Shown here: positions 1-8,663 of the stretch, in pieces
How the letters are laid out: each line of letters begins with the position of its first letter
Position numbering within the stretch: position 1 is the stretch's first letter
Origin: Candidatus Obscuribacterales bacterium
Lineage (GTDB): Bacteria > Cyanobacteriota > Vampirovibrionia > Obscuribacterales > Obscuribacteraceae
Assembly: GCA_019746975.1 (NCBI GenBank)
Contig: JAIERK010000052.1
Span: 1 to 44,947 of the forward strand
DNA length: 44,947 nt
Direction: 5' to 3'
The notes under the pieces: model-generated
Told to the model about the DNA's origin: nothing
Database searches by the model: none
What the model saw: only the letters and a program-made list of their open reading frames with translations
Made by a program: the position numbers and the translations under genes

Positions 1-550
1 GCTCCTTCAGCTCCGGCACTGCGATTGCGGCGGTTGCATTGGAGGGGACGTCTTTTACGTACCCGACGTCGACAGTAAGTTGATCGGATTGATCCAGTTG
101 AAAGAGCATAAGTTTTGCCGGACCGGCTTTCCTGAGTTTGTCCATTTCAGATGACATGGACACCTCAATTTCCTTGCCGAGACTGCCTGATAGCAATGCC
201 CGCTCTTCCTCTACCAGTCGGGCCCCGTCTCTGGCATCATCGAGGAGCAGTTGAGCAAGTGGTGCTACATGTGGTGCAGTCTCTTCGATTTTATCGTACG
301 TTTGCCTGCCCGTGAAGACAGCTTCTCGTGCACGCTCCACCATTATGTTCATCTCAGTTATTCGATCGTTCCTATTTAGTTGCACGCCGGATTGCAGGCA
401 GAGGTTTTCTCCTGTCGATCGGAGCTTTGATTCAATGAGAAGCAATGCACAAACCGAGACGCCGATCATCGTCACCACAATCAGCACGACTGCGGCGAGC
501 ATGATAAGCGGTAGCACTCCTCCTCGGCAGTCTCTCGTGGAACGGTTCAT
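1..550 (-). CDS. TadG-like membrane-anchored pilus-assembly protein (partial)
   Basis: The frame is open from an ATG at 550 to the window edge (183 codons seen), so the C-terminus is missing. The N-terminus has a short charged stretch, a Gly-Gly pair and one hydrophobic segment (about residues 12-38, RGGVLPLIMLAAVV at its start). That is the arrangement of TadE/TadG minor pilins, which stay anchored by one N-terminal helix. The rest is a mostly soluble, charged region with no motif I recognise. The start overlaps the stop of the gene before it (TGATG) and is preceded by AGGAGGA, so the two are translationally coupled. Membership in a Tad-like secretion/pilus set is inferred from the helix and from the TadE-like gene two places upstream. 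The exact role is unknown. Confidence 0.7.
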   Translation of the reverse strand, partial: MNRSTRDCRGGVLPLIMLAAVVLIVVTMIGVSVCALLLIESKLRSTGENLCLQSGVQLNRNDRITEMNIMVERAREAVFTGRQTYDKIEETAPHVAPLAQLLLDDARDGARLVEEERALLSGSLGKEIEVSMSSEMDKLRKAGPAKLMLFQLDQSDQLTVDVGYVKDVPSNATAAIAVPELKE

Positions 551-1188
551 CAGTCCTCCTGTCCACCGTCATCGACAACCGGTCCACCGTAATAGAGAAC
601 CAATTTGATTGTCCCGGATGCAGACCGCACCGGAATGATCATCGGGCTCGAGATTGGTACGTCTGGCGCCGCTTCTGGACCTGGTTTGAATCCAGCTCTG
701 GGCATCTGGTTGAGAATGTGCGACATGCTGTCGTCGGGCAGCGTGAGTATCGTGATTGGGTGTTTTGTTGCATAAATGTCGACATAGATGCGGAGTATCG
801 CTTTTGCTGCGGCTTCAGCCTCTGCAAGCGAACTGAATCCGCTCTTGTGACGAACCTCGATAGTTGTCTGACCGCCGTCGGAGAAATCGAGTTGTTTGTA
901 TCGACGAAGCCCGAGAAGTTGCCAATCGCGCAACCACATCTTTTCGTAAAGTATTGGTTGCGAGTCATCCAACCATGTTGGTCTGTATGTGACAGTGGCA
1001 ACGAACGTCGGGCCGAGTTTTGATCCTTTGTATTCGAACTCGTCTTTAACCAAGTCCGTTTCTATTAAAACTGTATAGCCTTTCGATTTGCCGATCTGGC
1101 CGAGGCCTGGCAGCTGGCAGACAATTGCAAAAAACGCCATGACGGCGAAGGTGGCGCTGATTGCTAGCTTCGCAAGGCGTTTACTCAT
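550..1188 (-). CDS. hypothetical membrane-anchored protein in the Tad-like cluster
   Basis: This 212-residue protein has one N-terminal hydrophobic segment (about residues 9-28) that could be a signal anchor. A polar domain follows that I cannot assign. It lies between two TadE/TadG-like genes: its ATG sits inside the last codons of the upstream gene (8-base overlap) and its stop overlaps the next start (TGATG). This strongly suggests one transcript and coupled translation, and probably a shared assembly at the envelope. No cysteine pattern, lipobox or catalytic motif is visible. The coding call is solid because of the overlaps; the function is open. Confidence 0.7.
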   Translation of the reverse strand: MSKRLAKLAISATFAVMAFFAIVCQLPGLGQIGKSKGYTVLIETDLVKDEFEYKGSKLGPTFVATVTYRPTWLDDSQPILYEKMWLRDWQLLGLRRYKQLDFSDGGQTTIEVRHKSGFSSLAEAEAAAKAILRIYVDIYATKHPITILTLPDDSMSHILNQMPRAGFKPGPEAAPDVPISSPMIIPVRSASGTIKLVLYYGGPVVDDGGQED

Positions 1189-1732
1189 TGAGGTAAAATT
1201 CCGTCGTATTCGGGTCTCGTCCCATATTTTCCCACATCGAGCTACCCGACATCACGACTTCGGCTGATTCTGTAAGACCCGGCACTCTTAACCCGAGTAG
1301 CTGCACTGTGACCAGCGGGTCGATGTCGGCTGTCACCACGACCTGGAGCGTGTAGTCGAGGCGACCGGAATTAGGCTGCCAGCTGGTTGGTAGCTTGCCT
1401 GGTGTCGTGAGCTTGAAAGTCTCCGTTGGTCGGTCCACGCGAGAAACCATCAGTGCCGGTGTTATCGTTTTGAGTTTCACACCTGATGATTTTGTGACTG
1501 CATCAGCGAAATCCTGGTCGTGTACCCTGGCGAACGCCTCGGACAACTTGCGCTTCTTCGCCAGGCTATTGACCCAAGCGCTCACGACCTGACTCGAAAT
1601 TGACCAGCGAGCCATGAAGGTGCCGTAGTTGACCAGGGGAAGGAGAATGACAAAAAAGATAAACACCAGGCAGTAGGTAAACTCAACTGTGTTGCTGCCT
1701 GAGTTGTCTCGATTAGAACGTCGGTAAGGCAT
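1181..1732 (-). CDS. TadE-like pilus-assembly protein
   Basis: The protein has 183 residues. Residues 11-38 (SGSNTVEFTYCLVFIFFVIL onward) match the TadE signature: a small-residue and Glu stretch (xxxVEF) leading into a single hydrophobic helix. The rest is expected outside the cytoplasmic membrane. TadE-type pseudopilins are minor parts of Flp/Tad pili, involved in assembly or secretion. The pilin (Flp), the ATPase TadA and the secretin are not in this window. The gene overlaps the following one by 8 bases. Its ribosome binding site (GGATAG) lies directly after a 12-bp hairpin at 1752-1782, so its expression may be separated from the upstream protease gene. Confidence 0.75.
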   Translation of the reverse strand: MPYRRSNRDNSGSNTVEFTYCLVFIFFVILLPLVNYGTFMARWSISSQVVSAWVNSLAKKRKLSEAFARVHDQDFADAVTKSSGVKLKTITPALMVSRVDRPTETFKLTTPGKLPTSWQPNSGRLDYTLQVVVTADIDPLVTVQLLGLRVPGLTESAEVVMSGSSMWENMGRDPNTTEFYLNE

Positions 1733-1751
1733 GTTATCTATCCGAAAAGGA

Positions 1752-1782
1752 AGAAGTCGATCGACTGAGCCGATCGACCTCT
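1752..1782 (-). terminator. hairpin between protease and TadE-like genes, possible terminator or attenuator
   Basis: Positions 1752-1763 (AGAAGTCGATCG) and 1771-1782 (CGATCGACCTCT) pair over 12 bp with one G-U pair and a 7-base loop. On the minus strand the stem is followed by a pyrimidine-rich TTCCTTTT. It lies 64 bases after the protease stop and 20 bases before the TadE-like start, so it could end the protease message or control read-through. The U-run is not perfect, so its strength as a terminator is uncertain. Confidence 0.55.
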
Positions 1783-1823
1783 TTAAGCATACATGAGCCG
1801 ATTAGTCTCTCAAGATTAAGTGG

Positions 1824-3188
1824 CTATAGTAAATTTCCGAGGTTTAGGAAACCCCATCCAAAATCCCAGCCGTGATTTTCGCCGACGTTGTAGTTCAATT
1901 GAGCTGAAGTATTGTCTGCGCTCGCGCGCATTGCCGCTTCAACCTGGGCGGCGGTCTTGTTGGAATTGGCGCCCCAATACGCAGCAGCTACGGCACATGC
2001 GAGCGGAGATGAGAATGATGTCCCGGCGACAGATACGAAGTTACCTTTGCCTTTCTTGCTCGAGCAGGCAATGCGAATTCCAGGAGCGCTGAACTTGATG
2101 CAAGGTCCATAGTTTGAGAAGTTGGTATAGGTAAAGTCTTCTTGATGAGCAGCTACGCAGATCAAGTCACTGCGCAGTGGGCTCTGGTCGAGAGCTCCAT
2201 CGTTGCCTGCAGCGTTGAATACCAGACCGCCTCTGCCATTTCCGCTATTATTGTGGAAGCTGGTGACAAAGGCCAACAATGGTCCGTTGAAGGCAGGATT
2301 GTTGATAGTGTAGGGCGGCGAGCCGTTAACGCTCAAGTTGACCAATGGGATGTCTCGGCTTTCGGCCTGGAAGAATCCTTCCATCATTGCTGCTGTCGAG
2401 ACTAGTCCGCTAGAGAACCCAGCCCGAATCGGAAAGATTGTCGCCAATTGAGCGACACCGCAAGTCAGAAGTCCGTTATCTCCGGTGGCTGCCAGAGTCG
2501 TGGAAACACAAGTACCGTGTCCATTGACGTCTTTTTGACCTTCTTTGAGCTTGACGGCGTCATAACCGACGTAACAGCGACCCAGTAGATCGGCGTTCTT
2601 CTTATTGTTGACACCCGAGTCTATGACGGCAACATCTATAGGGCCACCCAGGCTCTTTGCCCAACCGTTGCGCACATTCATTGCATCGATGTACCACTGC
2701 TGCGAGAAGAAAGGGTCGTTGGGAGGTCCTGGTGAGATTGACTGCTGTTCATACAGGAAGTCCCGCTGCATTTTGCTGAAATGTTTGTCGTTGACCAGTT
2801 TTTTCTCTGCATCCAAGAATTGCTTTGTATCTTCGAATTCGACAACCCAGGTTGTCAGGTCTCCGGTGCCGATGGTCCGGACGACCGTACCTTTGACGGC
2901 TCTGACCTGATCGAGTGCATTATCGGAATCACCCTTGGCCGGTTGAATCAAAAGAATATTGGGGACAGACTGTTGAACATGCCGACGCCGAGCCTGGATA
3001 AGATTATTCGGTAGCACTCCATGGTGCCGATTCGTTTTAGTCATCAGTTTGAGTTTGGGGTTCTCTATCGGCGCTTCTTTCTCTGGCGCTCCTATCGCGG
3101 GCAGGCTGGGGAGTGCCAACGAGGCTGCTAGTAACGTCAGTGCGAGCCCTGAAATTGCGCGGCTCACTTTCAAACTGGATTTGATCAT
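1824..3188 (-). CDS. secreted subtilisin-like serine protease (S8 family)
   Basis: The protein has 454 residues. A signal peptide (about residues 1-33, ending near AIGA) is followed by a pro-region and an S8 catalytic domain from about residue 160 to the end. The catalytic triad is visible: Asp in VAVIDSGVNN, His in DVNGHGTCVS, Ser in SVAGTSFSSPLA. The oxyanion Asn lies in FNAAGNDG. These motifs make active peptidase function likely, in the periplasm or outside the cell. No C-terminal sorting or pre-peptidase domain follows the catalytic domain. It lies upstream of a TadE/TadG-like cluster on the same strand. It might process envelope proteins, but nothing in the sequence shows the substrate. 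Confidence 0.93.
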   Translation of the reverse strand: MIKSSLKVSRAISGLALTLLAASLALPSLPAIGAPEKEAPIENPKLKLMTKTNRHHGVLPNNLIQARRRHVQQSVPNILLIQPAKGDSDNALDQVRAVKGTVVRTIGTGDLTTWVVEFEDTKQFLDAEKKLVNDKHFSKMQRDFLYEQQSISPGPPNDPFFSQQWYIDAMNVRNGWAKSLGGPIDVAVIDSGVNNKKNADLLGRCYVGYDAVKLKEGQKDVNGHGTCVSTTLAATGDNGLLTCGVAQLATIFPIRAGFSSGLVSTAAMMEGFFQAESRDIPLVNLSVNGSPPYTINNPAFNGPLLAFVTSFHNNSGNGRGGLVFNAAGNDGALDQSPLRSDLICVAAHQEDFTYTNFSNYGPCIKFSAPGIRIACSSKKGKGNFVSVAGTSFSSPLACAVAAAYWGANSNKTAAQVEAAMRASADNTSAQLNYNVGENHGWDFGWGFLNLGNLL

Positions 3189-4060
3189 TTAGTATTCCTC
3201 GCGTTTAGCGCCGCCCAAAGTCAAGCCGATGCTTGGGTCAGCCATCTTTTGGAGACTTGAACCCTGGAGTGCTTTCGATGCCCTGGGCTTTCCTATTCTT
3301 TTTCGTGTGAATTTGGCAAGGTAATTCATCTAGACCTTTCTTACCCAACATGGACTCAAATTATGTGCAGAATCGTATATTTTAACTTTCGGATTTTGCG
3401 CTGATTGTAGGGTGGGTAACAAAATGCGAAAAGGCTTGTCGGTTCGGCTTTTGGGTGTTGGTTGGCTGGTTAGAAAATGTGTCTGAGCTGAGTGCTGAAT
3501 TGGTACTGAATATGGTATCGCAAGTGTTGGCGTATCAAAGTTTTAATTGGTACCATAAGTAGTGGCATATGTGTGGCGGTTAGCGATGGTTGAAAGTCTC
3601 ATGTCAAGCTTGTCTGCGTGAAAGGAATGCTGAAATCTTTATGAGATATCTGCAATGGCCAATTTGCGAATCGAGTGACGGCCTAAATATTGCTGAATTT
3701 CGGGTGAAACGAAAGATTTTGCAAGAAATGCTGGTGACGTGGTTTGCTTTGTTGATTTTCGTTCGACCTACCAGGATAGGACTGCTTGCGCGAAGGACTC
3801 ATTAGCGGTAACGTTCAGCTTCGGACGCTTTGAGGCAGATTTCGGCGTGGACAAGCGGCATAACATGTGGTATTACATGTTGGCGAAACGGCTTGGCGAG
3901 TTGCCGCGTCCAGAAGTGACTATTTACCAATTAGCGCTGTGTCCTTCCGAGGCGAGTTGGCTGCGCGCCTCTCATGATAAGCTTTCCTCAAGGCGCGGCG
4001 AAAATTGTAAAACGCGGACTTTAGTGATTAGGTTAGCGGGGCTACTTGTGTGAAGCTCAA
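3189..4060. other. 872-base intergenic region with no convincing gene
   Basis: Both flanking genes lie on the minus strand. This should hold the promoter of the protease gene at its left end and the 3' end of the btuF-like transcript at its right end. Open frames at 3590-3805 and 3739-4053 (plus) lack a ribosome binding site and recognisable sequence, so I do not call them. The 130 bases directly before the protease start are richer in GC than the rest and may form a structured leader. I could not match them to a riboswitch family. Confidence 0.5.
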
Positions 4061-5080
4061 TTAAAGCGTTGAGGATTGCGCTTGTTTCGCCCACTTTCTC
4101 AGCTCCTTCTCCTTTGCCGGATGAAGCTGTCCGGCTAAATTAGCCAGGCCTTGATAGATTCGCAGTGTGGGTCGGGCCAGATAATCCTGGTCGGGGCTTG
4201 GGAGGTAAAAGAAGCGCTTCTTTTTAACTGCCTCGAGAAGCGACCATGGTGGTTTTGCGATCAAATCCGTTTTGCTGCTTTCGAAAGGCAAGACAACGAC
4301 TTCTGGGTGGGCCGCCAGGACCTTTTCCGGTCCGTACTTGGGATAGGCCGCCGGCACGGATGAAGCGACGTTGATGCCACCACATCTGGTTATCACATCG
4401 TTCAAAAAACTTTTGCCGCCAACCGTGATAACTGGCTTTGGCCAGATGCAGTAGAAAACAGTGGGAGCATTTTCTGACTTGATTACATCGTTCAACCCCC
4501 GAAGGGCCGACTGATAGGAAAGAGATAGCTTCCGCGCTCTGTCTGCGCAGCCTGCTACAGCGCCAATTTTTTCGAGATTGCTCCCTATGTCGACCAGCGA
4601 GTCGTTGTTGAGCATCAAAGTCTTGACCTTGTGTTTCTCCAGTTGGCTTTGCAAAGGCTCTTGCCCGGACACGAGGAGTACCACATCGGGCTTAGATTTG
4701 GCCAAACGCTCCCAATTGACTGATATAAATGAGCCGACTCTCGGCTTAGACTTTGCTGTCTCGGGATAATTGCAAAAGCTGCTCACTCCGACCAGTCGAT
4801 CCTGGGCGCCTAGACTGTAGAGGAGTTCTGTGTTGGACGGGGCGAGGCTGACGATCCTGGTTGTTGCCCCTGTCTTGCTGGTTGGCTCTGCCTGGACGGG
4901 CAGCCCGACTACGAGAGAGAGAATGCCTATAACAACTGGGACAGGTTTTTTTTTGAAAAACTTGCCTGACGAGCGCGGTTTCGATGGAACGGTTTTGGAG
5001 ACTTTAATTGAGACCACCGCATTGCGCCCAGTGCTGTTCAGCGATCCTGGCGATCCATTATTCCGACTGTTTCTATCCAC
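4061..5080 (-). CDS. BtuF-like periplasmic binding protein (cobalamin or Fe-siderophore type)
   Basis: The protein has 339 residues from a GTG start. An unusually long N-terminal stretch (about 45 residues) precedes a signal-type hydrophobic segment (residues 46-64, ending PVQA). A PF01497-type domain follows, with the classic opening RIVSLAPSNTELLYSLG at about 75-91 and VGVSSFCNYP. Such proteins bind vitamin B12, haem or siderophores for an ABC importer. The RPTLRIYQGLANLAGQLHP end is also typical. No permease or ATPase partner lies beside it and no cobalamin riboswitch is visible. The start overlaps the upstream ATPase gene by 43 bases. A GTG at 5017 would remove the overlap but has a poor ribosome binding site. 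The ligand is not determined. Confidence 0.85.
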   Translation of the reverse strand: MDRNSRNNGSPGSLNSTGRNAVVSIKVSKTVPSKPRSSGKFFKKKPVPVVIGILSLVVGLPVQAEPTSKTGATTRIVSLAPSNTELLYSLGAQDRLVGVSSFCNYPETAKSKPRVGSFISVNWERLAKSKPDVVLLVSGQEPLQSQLEKHKVKTLMLNNDSLVDIGSNLEKIGAVAGCADRARKLSLSYQSALRGLNDVIKSENAPTVFYCIWPKPVITVGGKSFLNDVITRCGGINVASSVPAAYPKYGPEKVLAAHPEVVVLPFESSKTDLIAKPPWSLLEAVKKKRFFYLPSPDQDYLARPTLRIYQGLANLAGQLHPAKEKELRKWAKQAQSSTL

Positions 5081-5604
5081 TTTGCTGCCGCCTCAACCCT
5101 ATCCTCGACCTTCAGTTGTTCAATAGTAAGGGTTTTATCCCAGAGCTCAAAATCGTACAGAGTCATTCTGTGCAGTCTATCAATTTGCTTCTGGTAATCG
5201 GGCTCGGTCCATCGAAAGCCATCATCCACCGGAGGAAACATCGGGCGAACATAGATGATATGCGTGTACTTTCGAGCTTGGCTCTTTGCCTTTTCATAGT
5301 AAGCCTCGGTATCATATGTCATCGCAGTACAGATATTCCAGCGCTGCCAGAGAACCCAGCAATCAATTGTCGAGCGATCCGAGACAAACTGTCCCAGTCG
5401 TTCTTCTTCGTTGACTTGGCGCTCGAGTACTGCTTTCTTGAAGCCTAGTTGGTCTGGTATCTCGCCTATTTGCTCATATCCCATCTCGAGGCAAAGCTCT
5501 CTTCCCAGTTCCGGGATTTGAGGCAAAGAAAGAAGCGGAGCCAGCGCTTCCACTAGTGTGGTTTTGCCGACTCCGCCTGCACCAATTATGATGATGCGTT
5601 TCAT
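5038..5604 (-). CDS. P-loop ATPase of the AAA_28/NadR-like type
   Basis: The protein has 188 residues. Walker A is at residues 8-16 (GAGGVGKTT), straight after a hydrophobic beta strand at the N-terminus. Tyr/Asp-rich segments resemble the small NTPases of the AAA_28 group (NadR kinase domain, Ttd14-like), including VSDRSTIDCWVLW where a lid/Walker B region is expected. These enzymes bind ATP or GTP and some phosphorylate small molecules; the substrate here is unknown. It starts 33 bases after the flotillin stop on the same strand and overlaps the btuF-like gene by 43 bases, so it is likely part of the flotillin transcript. A link to the binding protein is only positional. Confidence 0.75.
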   Translation of the reverse strand: MKRIIIIGAGGVGKTTLVEALAPLLSLPQIPELGRELCLEMGYEQIGEIPDQLGFKKAVLERQVNEEERLGQFVSDRSTIDCWVLWQRWNICTAMTYDTEAYYEKAKSQARKYTHIIYVRPMFPPVDDGFRWTEPDYQKQIDRLHRMTLYDFELWDKTLTIEQLKVEDRVEAAAKWIETVGIMDRQDR

Positions 5605-5637
5605 TCTATCGTTGGTTCATTCACCGTTTGCCCGCAA

Positions 5638-7215
5638 TCAGCCACGTTGTGGTGGGTTGGGGGGCAGTGTTTGAGGGATGGCAGGAACGGTCGGTTTGGG
5701 TGCAGGAGCAGGGTTGGAACCGTTGCCCAGCCTGTTGTTGTTAGCTTTGTGCATGGTCTCCATCAGGTCGATGCCTGTCAGACCCTTTACCATCGTCATC
5801 CCCTGGGCTGCTACGTTGAGCACGTCGGACGTCAATTTCCCCATACCGGTCGTGTCTCCGCCCGTGGTGAGCAAGGTGACGTTGCCGATCTTGGACAGAG
5901 GTTGTGCGGCAGCGCTTACCAGCTCAGGCAATTTCTCGATGATCATAGAAGCCATAGCGGCGTCGTTGTAGAGCTTGTAGGCTTCCGCCTTCTTGGACAT
6001 CGCTTCAGCTTCGGCTTGACCGCGAGCAGCAATAACAGTTGCTTGGGCAAGACCCCGGGCTCTTTCAGCTTCAGCTTCTGCCAAACCCATCGCTCTGGCC
6101 GCTTCGGCTTCCGCCTGGGCTCTCAGTTTGGTGCCATCTGCATCGGCGGCGGCTTTCAATCTGGCTGATTGAGCATCTGCTTCGGCGAGAATTCGCCGTT
6201 TTTCTTGTTCGGCAAGCGCTAGCGTTCTGACCCGATTTTGCTCAGCTTCCGCGGGCTTCTGGATGTCGGCTTCCAACGTGACCTGTCTCTTCTGCACTTC
6301 GACCTGTTGCAGCTCAACTTCCTTTTGAGCTTCGATAATCTTGATCTGTTGACGCTCGAGGATGAGCTTCTGTTCTGCTTTGGCCTTGTGCAGGTCGTAT
6401 GTCATGTCGGCAGTAGCCTTCTGCTCGGCGACTTCGGCCTGATACTTGGCTTGACCGACCTGGAAGTTCTTGCTCGATTCTGCAACGCGCATGTCTGCTG
6501 CCAGTTTTGCTTTCGCGCCTTCTTCAGAAGCTTGTGCTTGAGCAATTGCAGAATCTCTCTGCGCTTGAGCCTGGGCGATCTGGGTTACTTTGTTAGCTTC
6601 TGCTTCACCGATAGCGGCTGTACGCTTGGCTTCAGCGGTAGTGGTTTTACCCAGGGCTTCCAGGTAACCTACGCTGTCACGCACTTCTTTGATTGTGAAT
6701 GAAACCACTGTGAGACCCATTTTAGCGAGGTCAGTGATCGATACTTCGGCAACGCGGGATGCGAATGAATCGAAGTTACCGATCAGCTCTTCCACTGTCA
6801 TTGTGCCGATGATGGCTCGCAAGTGACCCATTAGGGTTTCGTGGGCAACCAGTTGAATTTCGTCCGTATCTTTGCCGAGGAACTGTTCTGCTGCCGTTTG
6901 AATAGAATTTTCGTCGCCTCGGACTTTGACCTGTGCGACACCTTCTACGAACAAGGGAACGCCGTTCATCGTCAACATCGGCGCATTCGAGCGCACTTCG
7001 ATGAGCATGACTTCGAGGGACAATGTATCCATTCTATTGAAGAGCGGAAGGACTACGGTCCCGCCGCCTACGATGATTTTGGGTCTACCGCCACCACCGG
7101 AGATAATCAATGCTGTGTTTGGACCGACTTTCTGATACAAAGTCGCCATGAAGCTCATAAGCATAAAGAGCACCACTAGGGTGACTCCGCCTAAAATCAA
7201 AATCGTAGGATCCAT
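5638..7215 (-). CDS. flotillin-like SPFH protein
   Basis: The protein has 525 residues. It has an N-terminal membrane segment (about 4-27), then an SPFH/PHB domain (about 28-185). A long Ala/Glu/Gln-rich coiled coil (about 190-405, many AEAEA-type repeats) follows, then a conserved C-terminal region and a Pro-rich tail. This is the architecture of YuaG/FloT/YqiK flotillins, which oligomerise and organise membrane microdomains. The ATG at 7215 has a strong GGAGGAG ahead of it. Its first 60 residues resemble those of the short SPFH protein encoded just upstream (both have LYxKVGPN and IIVGGGTVxLP), so the two are paralogues. The NfeD-like gene further upstream is the usual flotillin partner. 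Confidence 0.93.
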   Translation of the reverse strand: MDPTILILGGVTLVVLFMLMSFMATLYQKVGPNTALIISGGGGRPKIIVGGGTVVLPLFNRMDTLSLEVMLIEVRSNAPMLTMNGVPLFVEGVAQVKVRGDENSIQTAAEQFLGKDTDEIQLVAHETLMGHLRAIIGTMTVEELIGNFDSFASRVAEVSITDLAKMGLTVVSFTIKEVRDSVGYLEALGKTTTAEAKRTAAIGEAEANKVTQIAQAQAQRDSAIAQAQASEEGAKAKLAADMRVAESSKNFQVGQAKYQAEVAEQKATADMTYDLHKAKAEQKLILERQQIKIIEAQKEVELQQVEVQKRQVTLEADIQKPAEAEQNRVRTLALAEQEKRRILAEADAQSARLKAAADADGTKLRAQAEAEAARAMGLAEAEAERARGLAQATVIAARGQAEAEAMSKKAEAYKLYNDAAMASMIIEKLPELVSAAAQPLSKIGNVTLLTTGGDTTGMGKLTSDVLNVAAQGMTMVKGLTGIDLMETMHKANNNRLGNGSNPAPAPKPTVPAIPQTLPPNPPQRG

Positions 7216-7743
7216 GAATCTACTCCTCCAAGTTTTGCCGAGGATTCAGTCTCCAATTTCTTTTTTCCCGACCACCGGGTTTTCTAAATCTCGGATCGGC
7301 ATTCTGCCGACGAATTGATCTTAATGGCAAAGGTTTTTGAAAAAGACTTTTGCATTACATTCCTTTATCTTCTTGACAACTGCAATCGTCATCGATAACA
7401 GGTTGCCTTCTTTTGGGGTTTTCCAAATGCGCGGTAAAAAACGAATGACACTGTATCTGGTGCAGATTATTAAGAAAAGATTGGCGCGAAACGATCATAT
7501 ATATAGGCGTTTGAGCCCACCTAATCGCTGATGGAGGATTTGATGGCGTTGACGTTCATCATCGGACTCGACGAAGAGGGACTTGCAATGAGGTTGTTCA
7601 GCGAAGCGGAGCCTCGGCGTTATGCTCGCATGGAATTTGAAACTTGCAAGTTTAAACTCACGATTGGCGACGACTAAGTAGGCAACGATTGAACGGTTCA
7701 CGCGACGACGCTTCTCCAGGGAAATCAGATTTCGTCGACGATG
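7216..7743. other. 528-base spacer between the two SPFH genes
   Basis: This is long for a spacer inside a same-strand cluster, and it suggests that the flotillin gene has its own promoter here. An AT-rich run lies near 7320-7350. Apart from the weak small frame listed separately at 7495-7701 I see no gene. No repeat, tRNA or obvious terminator is visible. Confidence 0.5.
7495..7701 (-). CDS. possible small protein, 68 residues (weak)
   Basis: This is a frame from GTG at 7701, 42 bases after the stop of the short SPFH gene and on the same strand. A GGAG lies about 13 bases ahead, farther than ideal. The product is basic (many Arg, His and Lys), with no signal, membrane segment or motif that I recognise. 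It may be a chance frame. The position between two flotillin paralogues is the only reason to keep it in view. Confidence 0.22.
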   Translation of the reverse strand: MNRSIVAYLVVANREFKLASFKFHASITPRLRFAEQPHCKSLFVESDDERQRHQILHQRLGGLKRLYI

Positions 7744-8613
7744 TTATCCAATGCGTTGCGGCATACTGGCATGGACAACTGACCAGGGCTCGACGAAAAC
7801 ACCATCCTCGTCTGAGCCTGTGATGACAACGACGGAATCTGGTTGTATAGGTCCTGCGTAGATTTGCGCCTTTGCTCTGGCGATCCGGCGAGACATGCCG
7901 TTGAGCAGCGCATATGTCACCTCGCCGGGAGCATCATTGGCGATTGGCGCTGTTACAACAGCGATCTTACCAGTCAGGCTACCGTTGCCTTCTGGTTCTG
8001 CCTGTTGATATGCAGAGAGTTGCGCAGATGAGTTGGTTGCGTTGTTATGGGCGATCAAAGATGTCCTCACCTCTCGAAGATCCTTGATCCGGAATGCGCG
8101 CAAAGTGACTCCCAGATCCATCAGCTCGCTAGCGCTGGCATTGCGAATCTCTGTTGATAGTTGAGTGAGGTTGTCTACCACGTTGTCTCTTGAGGTGTTG
8201 TTGATAATCGCTCGCGCGTGATCGCTCACGGTGTCTGAGATGACGCTGCGAATGTGGCGGATGTCTTTTTCTCCAAAGGCAGAAATTGCCGCGGCAATAG
8301 AGCTCTCAGATTTTGCGATTTGTGCTTCTATCACCGCGTCTAGATAGACGCCGGTACCATCATTGGTGTTAATCGGTGCGGTGTTTTTCAAATCGATGGA
8401 CATTAACTCAAGCGAAACAAGTTGGGTCTTCTGAATCAGGGGCAATATAACTGTGCCGCCTCCTACGATTATTCGCGGCTCCAGTCCGCCACCACCTGAA
8501 ATCACCATTGCCTCGTTCGGACCGACTTTGCGGTAGAGAGAGAGCATGAATGATCCCAGGACTAACATGACCACGAGTGCGACCCCACCTATTATTAAAA
8601 GCACTGAATCCAT
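7744..8613 (-). CDS. short SPFH protein fused to an NfeD-type OB domain
   Basis: The protein has 289 residues. The N-terminal membrane segment (about 4-26) and SPFH domain (about 28-185) parallel the 525-residue flotillin. The long coiled coil is missing. Instead, after a short linker (about 186-210), residues 212-278 resemble the C-terminal OB fold of NfeD proteins: SLTGKIAVVTAPI, then GEVTYALL, then VFVEPW. The neighbouring NfeD-like protein ends with the same pattern (EEIIGHVAEVLIPI, GEVTFVI, VFVEPYKE). So a flotillin subunit appears to carry a partner's domain in cis. It probably joins the same membrane assembly as the full-length flotillin and could cap or recruit it; that is inference. 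Confidence 0.85.
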   Translation of the reverse strand: MDSVLLIIGGVALVVMLVLGSFMLSLYRKVGPNEAMVISGGGGLEPRIIVGGGTVILPLIQKTQLVSLELMSIDLKNTAPINTNDGTGVYLDAVIEAQIAKSESSIAAAISAFGEKDIRHIRSVISDTVSDHARAIINNTSRDNVVDNLTQLSTEIRNASASELMDLGVTLRAFRIKDLREVRTSLIAHNNATNSSAQLSAYQQAEPEGNGSLTGKIAVVTAPIANDAPGEVTYALLNGMSRRIARAKAQIYAGPIQPDSVVVITGSDEDGVFVEPWSVVHASMPQRIG

Positions 8614-8663
8614 AATGTGACGATATCCTCTTATAGTGAATGACTGCGCTACGAAGCGCTGGT

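Noticed and set aside
3189..3320. GC-richer leader before the protease gene that looked riboswitch-like, with a tRNA T-loop-like string
   Set aside because: The strings do not form the stems of any riboswitch I know, and no tRNA fold is possible.
3739..4053. 104-codon plus-strand frame in the region before the btuF-like gene
   Set aside because: GTG start without ribosome site, and no family, signal or repeat seen.
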